Part shown: positions 15,691 to 24,478 of the stretch, piece after piece
Layout: every line of letters begins with the position of its first letter
Position numbering within the stretch: the stretch's first letter is position 1
Origin: Nocardia fluminea
GTDB lineage: Bacteria > Actinomycetota > Actinomycetes > Mycobacteriales > Mycobacteriaceae
DNA length: 64,000 nt
Assembly (NCBI RefSeq): GCF_002846365.1
Contig: NZ_PJMW01000002.1
Span: forward strand, 5,394,001-5,458,000
Reading direction: 5' to 3'
Made by a program: the position numbers and the translations under genes
The notes under the pieces: generated by a model
What the model was told of the DNA's origin: nothing
What the model saw: only the letters and a program-made list of their open reading frames with translations
Database searches by the model: none

Positions 15691-16899
15691 ATGATGTTTC
15701 TCGCGATCGCGGTGACGATGGCCATTGTGCTGGCGTGGGCGTGCGTGTCGCGAGTCTTCACCCGATGGAGCGTCACCGAGCCGGTCGCCATGATCGTCGC
15801 CGGCGCCGCCGTCGGGTTGACCGACGACGAGTGGCTGCTGGCGTCGATCGATACCAGCACCGCGTTGCGCGTTGTCGAGTTCGGGCTGGCGCTGTTCCTG
15901 TTCAGTGACGCCACCGAGATCCGCGAACGGGTCGCCAGAAACACCGGGGTGACGAGGATGCTGGTGGCCTTCGTGGCCGGCATCTGCCTGGCCACCGTCG
16001 TCGGGAAGTTCGTACTGAACCTGGATTCGTGGCCGCTGTTGCTGATTGTGGCCTGCATCGTAATGCCGACCGATCTCCTTCCCGCACAATCGATCCTGCG
16101 CGATAGTCGCATCACCAGGCGGGTGCGCGACACGCTCAATATCGAGAGCGGGCTCAATGACGGGCTCGTTGCGCCGATCATGCTGTTCGCCTTGGAAGCC
16201 TACCGGCGCGCGATCGACTCCGAGGATGCGTGGGGAGCACTCGGACACGCACTGGCCGCCGTCGCCAAAGCCGTCCTGGTCGGCGTCCCGATCGGGGTCG
16301 CCGCGGGCGTCGGGCTCTCGGCGGCCGCGGCGCGTGGCTGGACCGATCCGCGCACTGTGCGCTGCGGCATCCTGGCGATTCCGGTGCTCACCTTCGCGAT
16401 GGGCGTCGCCATCGACGGCAACGGATTCGTGGCGGCCTTCCTCGCCGGCATCGCCTTCCGGGCCACTCATCGAGATATCCCCGGCGAGCCGCTGGAACTC
16501 ACCGAACGCCTAGGCCAATTCCTGGGATTGGGCCTGTGGTTCATCGTCGGGGCGATCGCGGTGGCCAGTCCCTGGCTGCATTGGACGGTGGTCGTCTACG
16601 GACTGCTCGCGCTCACTGTGTTCCGCATGGTGCCCACGTGGATCGCTCTGATCGGCTCTCGTTTCACTCGGTCCGAACGCGTCATCCTGTGCTCGCTGGG
16701 ACCGAGGGGAGTCGCGTCGATTGTCTTCGGTCTGCTGGCGATGAACAGCATGGCCGACTCGCCGGACACCGAACTCGTGGTGGGTGCGACGCTGGTGGTG
16801 GTGTGTTCCAGCATTCTGCTGCACGGCATCGGAGCACCCGTCGTCGCCGCCCGTCTGGGTGGGGCAGGCCGGACAGAGGCTGCGGGTGAAGCGGTCTGA
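15691..16899 (+). CDS. Cation/proton antiporter (CPA family)
   Basis: A 402-residue integral membrane protein with about 11 to 12 helices. It carries the Na+/H+ exchanger pattern, including the ion-binding region IVMPTDLLPAQSILRD and NIESGLNDGLVAPIM, where the Asp in LNDG matches the conserved ND of NhaP-like exchangers. The late segment SLGPRGVASIVFGLLAM is also typical. GGGGGAGG lies directly upstream, and either ATG at 15691 or 15694 could start translation. It is monocistronic by position and converges on the small membrane peptide gene at 16904. Confidence 0.85.
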   Translation: MMFLAIAVTMAIVLAWACVSRVFTRWSVTEPVAMIVAGAAVGLTDDEWLLASIDTSTALRVVEFGLALFLFSDATEIRERVARNTGVTRMLVAFVAGICLATVVGKFVLNLDSWPLLLIVACIVMPTDLLPAQSILRDSRITRRVRDTLNIESGLNDGLVAPIMLFALEAYRRAIDSEDAWGALGHALAAVAKAVLVGVPIGVAAGVGLSAAAARGWTDPRTVRCGILAIPVLTFAMGVAIDGNGFVAAFLAGIAFRATHRDIPGEPLELTERLGQFLGLGLWFIVGAIAVASPWLHWTVVVYGLLALTVFRMVPTWIALIGSRFTRSERVILCSLGPRGVASIVFGLLAMNSMADSPDTELVVGATLVVVCSSILLHGIGAPVVAARLGGAGRTEAAGEAV

Positions 16900-16903
16900 C
16901 GGC

Positions 16904-17011
16904 TCAGCGCCGGGGGGATTCGTCGGTCACCAGGCGGTAGATGACGTAGCAGGTGAACCAGATTATCGCGCTGGTGCAGGAAACGAAGAGAACCTCGACT
17001 GCTGTGACCAT
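16904..17011 (-). CDS. 35-residue single-helix membrane peptide
   Basis: A short unannotated-type gene reading MVTAVEVLFVSCTSAIIW and then FTCYVIYRLVTDESPRR. It has one transmembrane helix (about residues 5-25, with two Cys) and a charged C-terminal tail. Support is strong for its size: AAGGAG 8 nt before the ATG, and a TTGACA-N18-CATACT promoter 79-108 nt upstream that belongs to the same promoter class as those at 9.8 and 51.5 kb. It lies downstream of mmpL in the same direction but has its own promoter. The function is unknown; membrane stress, transporter modulation or a regulatory peptide are possible. Confidence 0.7.
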   Translation of the reverse strand: MVTAVEVLFVSCTSAIIWFTCYVIYRLVTDESPRR

Positions 17012-17075
17012 TGCACCGTCTCCTTCAGGGATTCCTCCGCAGCCAGGGTGGCAGCCTCACGACACTGAGTCGAAA

Positions 17076-17119
17076 TCGAATCGTATTCGAGTATGGAGAC
17101 TCGGTTCCAGCAGTGTCAA
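17076..17119 (-). promoter_or_regulatory. Promoter with TCGAAT-N3-ATTCGA operator for the small membrane peptide
   Basis: On the minus strand: TTGACA (17119-17114), 18 nt, CATACT (17095-17090). Its final T opens a perfect TCGAAT-ACG-ATTCGA palindrome (17090-17076). This is the same layout as at 9821 and 51543. The predicted start site falls inside the palindrome, leaving a leader of about 70 nt before the ATG at 17011. Confidence 0.75.
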
Positions 17120-17176
17120 TCTGTGAGCGGGTCCGCGGCGCCTTACGTGACGATTGTTACTGCCATGGCCGGTCGG

Positions 17177-19534
17177 CTAGTTCGGCGGCCGGTCGGCGAC
17201 CCTGTCGAAGCGCTGGGTCGGCGCTTCGGCTTCGATCTCGGCGACGGTGCGTGGGCGGCGGGGAGTACGTGCCAACGCGCTGTCGGGGACCGCGGCCATC
17301 TGTGTGGTCGGCGGGTCGGTGATCGGTGTTGTGCGAACCAGGTCGACCATCGCGTCCTGGTTCGCTCGGTCGTCGGCGAGGACCGGTTCGGCCAGGCCGA
17401 CCTTCTCCTGAATTCGCTTGGCCCACTTGGGCGCCCACCAGCAGTCGTCGCCGAGCAGCTTCATGACGGCGGGGACGAGCAGCATACGAAGGATCGTCGC
17501 ATCGATGATCAGCGCGGCGATCATGCCGTAGGCGATGTACTGCATCATCACCAGATCGGAAAACGCGAACGCGCCGGTCACCACGACCAGGATGAGCGCG
17601 GCCGCGGTGATGATGCGGCCCGTCTGCGCGGTGCCCGTGCGGATCGCTTCGGTGGTCGACGCGCCGTGGGCGCGTGCCTCGACCATGCGCGACAAGAGGA
17701 AGACCTCGTAGTCGGTCGACAGACCGTAGATCACCGCGATGATCAGCATCAGAACCGGTGCGCTGATCGGTTGTGGCGTGAAGTTCAGTGCGCCGGCGCC
17801 GTGGCCGTCGATGAAGATCCAGGTCAGGATGCCGAGCGTGGACCCGAGTCCGAGAACGTTCATCAGCGCGGCCTTGATCGGCAGGACCAGTGAACCGAAA
17901 GTGAGGAACATCAGCACAGTGGTGACCAGCAGGACCAGCGCGATCATCAGCGGCATCCGGTCGAGCAGGCTGTCGATGCTGTCGGCCATGATCGCGGGCT
18001 GCCCCGCGACGTACATGTCGACCCCGGCGGGCACGTCGATGGCGCGAAGGTAATCGATCGTCGGCTCGGCGTTGCCGGTCGGATCGATCAGGGTGGCCGA
18101 GGTGCGGTAGACCGCCGGATCGTTGGACCCGGTGTTGCTCGGTACGCCGAACTGACCGACCAGTCCGGGCGCCTGGTTCGCCTGCTTCCACGCCGCGCCG
18201 ATGGCGTTGGTGTCCTTGCCGACGAAGACCAACTGGATCGGGTCGGTCTTCTTCAGCGGAAACACCTCGTAGAAGTGCTCTAGGGCGAGCCGGGTGCTGT
18301 TGTCGGGCGGGAGGTATTTCTCGTTGATACCGCCGAAGGCCAGGTTCTTGATCGGGATGATCAGCAACAGCAGGCCGACGACGACCGCCACGGCGACCTT
18401 CAAGGGTCGCCGCATCACCCAGCGGGGGAGTCTGCCCCAGAAGCCGTTCTCGATCTCCTCGGCGGACTTGGTCTTGCGGAAGCGTGTGATGCCGAGCATG
18501 TCCACCCGCGGCCCGAGCACGGCCAGCATCGCGGGCAGGATCGTCACCGCTGTCAGCGCGGCGAGGGCGACCGTGGCGATGGTGCCATAGGCGACCGAAC
18601 GCAGAAAACCTTGAGGGAAGAGCAGGATGCCGCCGAGGCTGGCGACGATCATCGTCGCCGAGGAGACGACGGTGCGTCCGGCCGTCATCACCGTGCGCCG
18701 GACCGCCGTGCGCGTGTCGTAGCGGGCGGCCAGCTCTTCCCGGAACCGGCTGACGATGAACAGCGCGAAGTCGATGGCAAGGCCGAGACCGATCATCGAG
18801 ACCACGGCGGAGACGAACGAGTTGACGTCGGTGAAATTCGTGATCGCCATGACGATGCCGTTGGCGCCGAAGATGGTGAGCCCACCGATGATCAGCGGCA
18901 GCGCGGCGGCGACGACGCCACCGAAGATGAAGAACAGCAGCACCGCCACCGCGGGAATGGCGAGCAGTTCCATCCGGTGGACGTCGGTGGCGATGGTGTC
19001 GTTGAGAGTGCCGCCGATGGCCTGCAGTCCCGAGACTTCCACGTCGACCCCGTCGATGTGGAAGGCGTCGCTCACCGCCCGGTAGCTGCGCAGCAGGTCG
19101 GTGTCGTTGTCACCGACGAGCGCCACCGAGGCGAACGCGTGCAGCTTGTCCGGCGATCCGAACACCGACGGGACCGCGGGCGCGTCGCCGATCCGCCAGT
19201 AGGCGCCGTTGATCTTGTCGATCTCGTCAGGGTGCTCGGCCAATGTCTTGTTCAGGCCGTCGACGACCGTGCCGGCGAACTCCGGATCGTCGATCGTCTT
19301 ACCGTCGGGAGCGTTGTAGAGCACGATGACGTCGGCGGTGTGGTCGCGCCCGAATGCCTGGTCGGCGATCCGCGAGCCCTGCGAGGATTCGGAGCCGGGG
19401 TCGTCCCAGCCGCTGGAGGTGAGGTGGTCGGACAGTCCGAGCCCGTACCCACCCAGTCCCAGCAGCGCGGCACCGACAATCGCGATGACGGCGAAACGAA
19501 ACCGATGAACCAGGTCGCCCCAACGGCTGAACAC
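17177..19534 (-). CDS. MmpL-family RND transporter (MmpL3-like)
   Basis: A 785-residue RND permease with 11 to 12 helices in two repeats, each preceded by a large periplasmic loop, and an Arg/Pro-rich cytoplasmic tail. MmpL3-type proteins export mycolate or other lipids using proton flow through two Asp-Tyr pairs. The second pair is intact (D608-Y609 in GLSTDYEVFLLSR). The first is Asp-Phe (D255-F256 in GLAIDFALFIVSR). The GTG start has GAGGAG 6 nt upstream. It is the last large gene of the mce transcription unit, which suggests lipid traffic coupled to Mce. The natural cargo is unknown. Confidence 0.88.
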   Translation of the reverse strand: MFSRWGDLVHRFRFAVIAIVGAALLGLGGYGLGLSDHLTSSGWDDPGSESSQGSRIADQAFGRDHTADVIVLYNAPDGKTIDDPEFAGTVVDGLNKTLAEHPDEIDKINGAYWRIGDAPAVPSVFGSPDKLHAFASVALVGDNDTDLLRSYRAVSDAFHIDGVDVEVSGLQAIGGTLNDTIATDVHRMELLAIPAVAVLLFFIFGGVVAAALPLIIGGLTIFGANGIVMAITNFTDVNSFVSAVVSMIGLGLAIDFALFIVSRFREELAARYDTRTAVRRTVMTAGRTVVSSATMIVASLGGILLFPQGFLRSVAYGTIATVALAALTAVTILPAMLAVLGPRVDMLGITRFRKTKSAEEIENGFWGRLPRWVMRRPLKVAVAVVVGLLLLIIPIKNLAFGGINEKYLPPDNSTRLALEHFYEVFPLKKTDPIQLVFVGKDTNAIGAAWKQANQAPGLVGQFGVPSNTGSNDPAVYRTSATLIDPTGNAEPTIDYLRAIDVPAGVDMYVAGQPAIMADSIDSLLDRMPLMIALVLLVTTVLMFLTFGSLVLPIKAALMNVLGLGSTLGILTWIFIDGHGAGALNFTPQPISAPVLMLIIAVIYGLSTDYEVFLLSRMVEARAHGASTTEAIRTGTAQTGRIITAAALILVVVTGAFAFSDLVMMQYIAYGMIAALIIDATILRMLLVPAVMKLLGDDCWWAPKWAKRIQEKVGLAEPVLADDRANQDAMVDLVRTTPITDPPTTQMAAVPDSALARTPRRPRTVAEIEAEAPTQRFDRVADRPPN

Positions 19535-19699
19535 AAGCGACTCCTCTGTCTGTTGCTCGACCGAGCTTCCCAGGCAAACCTGAGGATCCGCTGACAGGAG
19601 CGGGTGTAGCGGCTGTGCAGGAAGGCGGCGCCGACGCGCGGGACCACGATCACGGTGGCGCCCGCGGGAATGGGGACGGACTCGGCGACGGCCGACCCG

Positions 19700-19786
19700 C
19701 TACTGCGGGGGCAGGTGGCCCCGGAACAGCAGGTAGGCGATGGCTTCGACAAGGTTCTCGATGGGGGCGACGAGGTCGATGATCAT
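19700..19786 (-). CDS. Possible 28-residue peptide between mce-associated and mmpL genes
   Basis: The ATG at 19786 reads MIIDLVAPIENLVEAIAY and ends LLFRGHLPPQ; it is amphipathic and mostly helical. A GAGGA lies about 10 nt upstream. It fills part of an otherwise empty 281-nt gap in a tightly packed operon and is in frame with mmpL, but a stop intervenes. It could be a real small protein or the trace of an older N-terminal gene. Confidence 0.35.
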   Translation of the reverse strand: MIIDLVAPIENLVEAIAYLLFRGHLPPQ

Positions 19787-19815
19787 AGGGTGTCTGTCCT
19801 CGGTGGAGTAGGAAT

Positions 19816-20382
19816 TCAGGCCGGGTCGAACTTCGAGACGAGCCAGTGGTCGCCGTGACGTTCCAGTTCGACGCGGACCGTGGTCGTGGTGGGAGTGGGC
19901 TCGGGGTGCGGTGCCAGCGTCGTCTGCTGATTCACGAAAACCACGGCGACGGCACGGTTCTCGCCGAACTCGGCGATTCCCTTACCCGTCACGGTGGCGG
20001 TGGTGCTGACCTTCTTCTCCTTGGCCGCCGGGGCGACGACGTCCCGGGTGAACGTGCGGTAGTAGTCCGCGAAGGTGCCGGTGAGGAACTTGTTCGCGGC
20101 GGCGAGGTCGGTATCGACGGTGTCGGTTTTGTAGGTGAGGATGGCGACCGTCGCGTCGGCGGCGGCATCGACGGCTGCCTGCTGTCGATCCGGTGCCAGC
20201 GCCCGGTCCTCGGCCCGGACAGCGAAGAACAGGTACGTCCAGGCGGTCGCCGCTGTGACAGCGAGCACGACGGCGATCACCAGCCTGCTGTGCCCGCGCC
20301 GCGGCGACGAATCGGAAGCCGTTGGCGTCGAAGGAGATTCGGTCTCTTCGTCGGTGTCGGGCGTCAGCTCTTCGGTGTTCAT
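19816..20382 (-). CDS. Mce-associated membrane protein (second)
   Basis: A 188-residue protein with an acidic, Ser/Thr-rich cytoplasmic N-terminus (about 1-32), one membrane helix (about 33-54) and an extracytoplasmic domain of the Mas/Mam type. The segments TDLAAANKFLTGTFADYYRTF and VVFVNQQTTLAP are typical of the SnoaL/NTF2-like fold of these proteins, which stabilise Mce complexes. Its ATG overlaps the stop of the preceding gene by ATGA, so translation is coupled. Confidence 0.85.
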   Translation of the reverse strand: MNTEELTPDTDEETESPSTPTASDSSPRRGHSRLVIAVVLAVTAATAWTYLFFAVRAEDRALAPDRQQAAVDAAADATVAILTYKTDTVDTDLAAANKFLTGTFADYYRTFTRDVVAPAAKEKKVSTTATVTGKGIAEFGENRAVAVVFVNQQTTLAPHPEPTPTTTTVRVELERHGDHWLVSKFDPA

Positions 20383-20870
20383 GCGACGAAATCCACCTTC
20401 GACATCTTGTATGTCCCTTCGTGCTCGGTCATGGTGACGCGCAGCCGCCAGCTGCGGCTCTCGTTCGCCGCGCCCGCGGCATTGCTGACCGTGGACGACG
20501 CCGCCACGATCACCGTCGCGGAATCGCCGTCGCGGGACTCGATTCCGGCGGCGACCACCTGCCCCTGCGTGACGACCTTCGCCGCCTGGACGACGGAGAC
20601 GAACGAACTCGACCGCGCTTCGAAGTCCTTGGCGAACGTGCCGGTCGAATGGTCGAGGACGGCGCGCACGTCCTCGGCGGCGGAGCTCTCGCGCACCGAG
20701 AGCATGGCGTTCACACCGGAATTCGCGGCGCCGAGAATCATGGCGTCCTCGGCGCGGGCGGCCTCGGCCGCCCGATGCCCGGTGAACTGGAACACCGCGA
20801 GCACCGCGAAAATCACCGCGATCGAGACCAGGACGAGCGGGATGGCAGCGGTCTTGACTGCTTTGATCAT
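20379..20870 (-). CDS. Mce-associated membrane protein (first)
   Basis: A 163-residue protein with one N-terminal helix (about 8-28) and an extracytoplasmic Mas-type domain including the family segment HSTGTFAKDFEARS. It ends in TMTEHEGTYKMSKVDFVA. The ATG at 20870 follows the mceF stop by a single nucleotide; a longer in-frame extension upstream lies inside mceF and is rejected. It probably assembles with the Mce hexamer and the second Mas protein. Confidence 0.85.
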   Translation of the reverse strand: MIKAVKTAAIPLVLVSIAVIFAVLAVFQFTGHRAAEAARAEDAMILGAANSGVNAMLSVRESSAAEDVRAVLDHSTGTFAKDFEARSSSFVSVVQAAKVVTQGQVVAAGIESRDGDSATVIVAASSTVSNAAGAANESRSWRLRVTMTEHEGTYKMSKVDFVA

Positions 20871-20871
20871 G

Positions 20872-22074
20872 TTACGGACCTCCGATCCAGGGATTCGTGC
20901 CGAGCGGTGCGGTACCGCCCGCGCGGCAGGAGTCGACATCGGGAGCACGCACCCCCGGGTTCTCCATGCACGGCATATTGCGGGCGCCGCGTGGCACGTA
21001 GGGTTCGCCCGGCGCGACACCGCAGTAGTTGGGTGTCGGGCTGTCGATCACCGCCGACTCGCTCGGTGACCGGCGCTGATCGGGTGGCACGAACCCGGTC
21101 AGGCACGGCGGGGGCGCGTTGACGTTCAGGTTGAAATCGAGGTTGGCCATCCCGGGTTCGGAGCCTTTGACGATGCTCTGTGCCATCGCGGCCAGGGGCG
21201 GGTAGACCACGAGGATCTGTTCGAGGCTCATGTTGTAGATCCGCAGGACCTCGGCGACCGACTGCAGGTTCGCCAGGGCGCGGGGCAGGGTCGGGGTGAT
21301 CCGGCCGAACAGGTCGGCCGCCTGGGTTCCCGCCTCCTCGCCGCCGGCCAGCAGCGCGCCCACGTGGGCGTCGTTGGCGGCCAGTGAGCCGGTGATCGAA
21401 CCGAGATACCCCGTCCACGCCCGGATGTCGTCGCCCGCGGCGACCTGGGTGTCGAGCAGAGCACCGGCATTGTCGATCAGGTGCAGGGTCGGTGCGAGAT
21501 TGCGGTGACCCTCGTCGAGCACGTTGTCGAGGCCTTCGAGGATCTGCTGCAGGTCGGGGCCGGAGTTGCGAAACGCTACCCCGCTCTCGGTGATCAGCGT
21601 CTGCAGGTCGTCGCGGGGGATGTCGCCGAGCGCGGTATCGAGCGCGTCGACCATGTGCGCCGTCGGCGTCGGCAGCCGGGTGCTGTCGATGCGATCACCG
21701 TCGGCGAGGTAGGGCGCCGAATCGGTCTGGGGCAGCAGCTCGATGTACTGTTCGCCGATCGCCGACCGGCTGTGCACCTCGGCGCGCAGGTCGGTCTCGG
21801 GGATGTCGAGGTCGGCGTCCAGATGCATCGTGACGACGACGGTGTCGGCGTCGATACGCAAGCTGTGCACCACGCCCGCGTGCACACCGCGGTAGGTCAC
21901 GTTCGATTTCGGGTACAGCCCGGCACCCGAGGGGAGTACGAGTTCGACTGTGCTACGGCCGATTCCGAGCATCGCGGGCACCCGAAGATAGGAGACGAGG
22001 ATCCAGCTGACGACCACGACGGTGATGATCGCGAACGCGCCGAGTTGGTAGCGGACGAATTTTGTGAGGAGCAT
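20872..22074 (-). CDS. mceF: MceF-type MCE-domain protein
   Basis: A 400-residue protein with one N-terminal helix (about 11-30) followed by the MCE/MlaD domain (about 38-115, including SNVTYRGVHAGVVHSLRID). A long helical tube-forming region follows, then a Pro/Cys-containing C-terminal tail. It is the sixth subunit of the presumed heterohexameric lipid channel. Its ATG overlaps the mceE stop by one base (TGATG). Confidence 0.9.
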   Translation of the reverse strand: MLLTKFVRYQLGAFAIITVVVVSWILVSYLRVPAMLGIGRSTVELVLPSGAGLYPKSNVTYRGVHAGVVHSLRIDADTVVVTMHLDADLDIPETDLRAEVHSRSAIGEQYIELLPQTDSAPYLADGDRIDSTRLPTPTAHMVDALDTALGDIPRDDLQTLITESGVAFRNSGPDLQQILEGLDNVLDEGHRNLAPTLHLIDNAGALLDTQVAAGDDIRAWTGYLGSITGSLAANDAHVGALLAGGEEAGTQAADLFGRITPTLPRALANLQSVAEVLRIYNMSLEQILVVYPPLAAMAQSIVKGSEPGMANLDFNLNVNAPPPCLTGFVPPDQRRSPSESAVIDSPTPNYCGVAPGEPYVPRGARNMPCMENPGVRAPDVDSCRAGGTAPLGTNPWIGGP

Positions 22075-23201
22075 CAGTTTCCTCCTCGGTTCGGCGGATT
22101 CAGCGGGGTGATCAGGGGGTTGCCCGAAGTCGTTGGGAGCGGGGGCAATTGGCCGATCAACCCGCCGAGCGAGGCGAGCTGACCGGCCGCGGGAGTTCCG
22201 GTGAGTAACGCCCGGTCCATCCGCGCGGTGGTCAGGTCGAGATTCAGGAACAGGTTCGCGAAATCCCCCTGCATCGCGTTCCGGTAGGTGTTGAGCGGGA
22301 ACGGGATGGTGCCGAGGAACGACAGCGACGACGGCAGCGCCGGACCCGCGTCAGCCAGCCCGCGCAGGGTCGGCTCGAGTGCGCGCAGGTTCGCGTCGAA
22401 TTCGGCGCGGCTGCCGGTGATCACCTGGTTCGCGGCGTCGGCGAAGTCGCCGATCGCCAGCAGTGCGGCGGCCAGGTCGTCGCGCTGTTCGTTCAAGGTG
22501 CTCAGCGCTGGGGCCAGGGTGGCCACCCCGTTTTCCACCACCTGACGGTCGTCGGCGACGATCTGGGCGAACCGGTCGATGCCCTCGAGGGCGCGGATGA
22601 GGTCGTCGCGTTGCGCGTTGAGCCGGGCGGTGAAGTCCTCCACGTTGGACAGCAGGTTGCGCACCACGTCCGCGCGCCCGGACAGGGCAAGCGTCACTTC
22701 GCGGTTGATCTCCTCCAGCTTGCCGATGCCGCCGCCGTTGAGCAGGAACGACAGCGTCGACAGGGTCTGTTCGGTAGTCGGGTAGGCCCCGCCGCGATCG
22801 AGCGGAATGCGGTCACCGTCGCGAAGTTCGCCCGTCGGCGCGGGTGGGGCGAGCAGTTCCACGTGGGCGGAACCGAGCAGGCTCGTCGAACCGATCTTCG
22901 CGGTGGCGTTGGCGGGCACGCGCACCTGTTCGTCGAGGGAGACGGTGATCAGGGCGTGATCGCCGTCGACCTCGATCCGGCGGACGGTGCCGACATTGAC
23001 GTCCCCCACGCGAACCCGCGCGTTCTCGGTCAGCGTCGTCACGTCGGGCAGCTCGATCTGCACCTCCCATGCCCCGGCACCGCCGCCTGCCGCGCCGGGC
23101 AGGGCGAATTGGTTGGGCCCGGTCCATCCGCAGCTCGACAGCAGCGTGGTCGCCGCGAGCCCGCTCGCGAGGGCGAGCACGGTGCGCGCGCGGCCGGTCA
23201 T
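22074..23201 (-). CDS. mceE: MceE-type lipoprotein
   Basis: A 375-residue MCE-domain lipoprotein. The signal peptide ends in the lipobox TTLLSSC, as in mycobacterial LprK, so the mature protein starts at a lipidated Cys at about residue 24. The MCE domain is at about 45-120 (DVTTLTENARVRVGDVNVG), followed by a long helical domain. The ATG at 23201 is chosen because it overlaps the mceD stop (ATGA) and leaves a proper signal peptide. The longer reading frame upstream is inside mceD. Confidence 0.9.
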   Translation of the reverse strand: MTGRARTVLALASGLAATTLLSSCGWTGPNQFALPGAAGGGAGAWEVQIELPDVTTLTENARVRVGDVNVGTVRRIEVDGDHALITVSLDEQVRVPANATAKIGSTSLLGSAHVELLAPPAPTGELRDGDRIPLDRGGAYPTTEQTLSTLSFLLNGGGIGKLEEINREVTLALSGRADVVRNLLSNVEDFTARLNAQRDDLIRALEGIDRFAQIVADDRQVVENGVATLAPALSTLNEQRDDLAAALLAIGDFADAANQVITGSRAEFDANLRALEPTLRGLADAGPALPSSLSFLGTIPFPLNTYRNAMQGDFANLFLNLDLTTARMDRALLTGTPAAGQLASLGGLIGQLPPLPTTSGNPLITPLNPPNRGGN

Positions 23202-24478
23202 CGGGGACCGGTCCCGAACGGCGCGGATAGTGGCGGCAAGCCGGGCAGCAGCAGACCCGGTAGCCCACCGGTCGCGGGTGCGGACGGCGCCGCGGGCTCG
23301 GTGCTGTTCCCGGCCGGTTGTGCCAGTCCGGGTTCGCTGTAGACGAGCTGATCGGGCAGGGCGCCGACGGTGTTGCCGACCACGGTCCCGAGCGGAATGT
23401 GGTTGAAGGCCAAGGTTTTCAGTACCGGGCCGAGGTAGTGGATGCATAGATCGGTCGCTTCCTGTGCGCCTTGTTCGCCCGCGCCGGCGATCGCGCCGCA
23501 GAGGAACTGGACCGGATTGGCGGTATTGGTGAGCACCGTCGCCGAGGTCAACGAGTTCTGCGCCGGTTGGTAGATGTTGCTCAGGTTGACCAGGGTCGTC
23601 GGGGCGATGTGGAAGACCTGCTCGAGGTCACGACGCTTGTCCACCAGCGCCTGGGTGGCCGCGCCGAGCCCGTCGACCGCGTCCCCGAGCGCCTGTTTGT
23701 TGTCCCGGACGAATTGCCCGATGTCGAGCACCGCACCGTCGAGCTCGGCCACCGCGTCGCCGAGGGTCGTCTCGCTCGTGCCGAGCAGCTGGGTCACCGA
23801 GGCCAGGTGACCGTTGAACTCCACGATCTGCTCGTGGCTCTGCGACAGCGCCTCGACCAGCATCGACAGATTCCGCACCATCGCGAACAGGTCGGTGCGT
23901 CCGTCCGAGAGCGCGGTGGTCGTGCGGGCGAGCTTGTCGAGGGTGTCGTGCAAGGTGGCACCGTTGCCGCGCGCGCTGTCGGCGGCGTTCCCGACGAACT
24001 CGCCGAGGGTTCCGGGCTCGGTGCCGTCGGTGCGGGGTCCAAGGGTCTGGGTCAACCGGGTGAGCTGGTCTTTGACCACGTCCCATTCCACGGGCATCGC
24101 GGTGCGCTCCTGTGGGATCACCCCGCCGTCGGGGAGCGCCGGGCCGCCGGTATAGGCGGGGGTGAGCTGGACGAATCGGGTGGTCACCAGCGTCGGTGCC
24201 ACGATCACCGCCTGCGCGTCGGCGGGTAGGTCCCACCGGCGGTCCAGTCTCATCCGGACGGCCACGCGGGTGCCTTCCGGGTCGATCCGCTCGACACTGC
24301 CCACGTCGACGCCGAGGATCCGCACGGAATCGCCGGGAAACAGGCCGACCGCGGCGGGAAAGTAGGCGGTGACCGAACGCTGTGACAGCTTCGGGACGAT
24401 GACGTAGCTGAGGAAAGCCAGAAACACCAGGATGGCCACGCCCGCGGCCAGGGAAAGGGTTCGTCGGGTCGTCCTCAT
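23198..24478 (-). CDS. mceD: MceD-type MCE-domain protein
   Basis: A 426-residue protein with one N-terminal helix (about 8-28), an MCE domain (about 35-115, VGLFPGDSVRILGVDVGSVE) and a helical domain. The Pro-rich C-terminal tail from about 385 ends PLSAPFGTGPR. A Pro-rich MceD tail is common in the family. It is joined to mceC and mceE by 4-nt ATGA overlaps. Confidence 0.9.
   Translation of the reverse strand: MRTTRRTLSLAAGVAILVFLAFLSYVIVPKLSQRSVTAYFPAAVGLFPGDSVRILGVDVGSVERIDPEGTRVAVRMRLDRRWDLPADAQAVIVAPTLVTTRFVQLTPAYTGGPALPDGGVIPQERTAMPVEWDVVKDQLTRLTQTLGPRTDGTEPGTLGEFVGNAADSARGNGATLHDTLDKLARTTTALSDGRTDLFAMVRNLSMLVEALSQSHEQIVEFNGHLASVTQLLGTSETTLGDAVAELDGAVLDIGQFVRDNKQALGDAVDGLGAATQALVDKRRDLEQVFHIAPTTLVNLSNIYQPAQNSLTSATVLTNTANPVQFLCGAIAGAGEQGAQEATDLCIHYLGPVLKTLAFNHIPLGTVVGNTVGALPDQLVYSEPGLAQPAGNSTEPAAPSAPATGGLPGLLLPGLPPLSAPFGTGPR

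Noticed and set aside
19252..19752. Frame upstream of and overlapping mmpL reading SVPIPAGATVIVVPRVGAAF
   Set aside because: Part of it looks protein-like, but it has only a TTG start, runs into mmpL in the wrong frame and has no family. It was kept only as a hint that the gap may contain gene remains.
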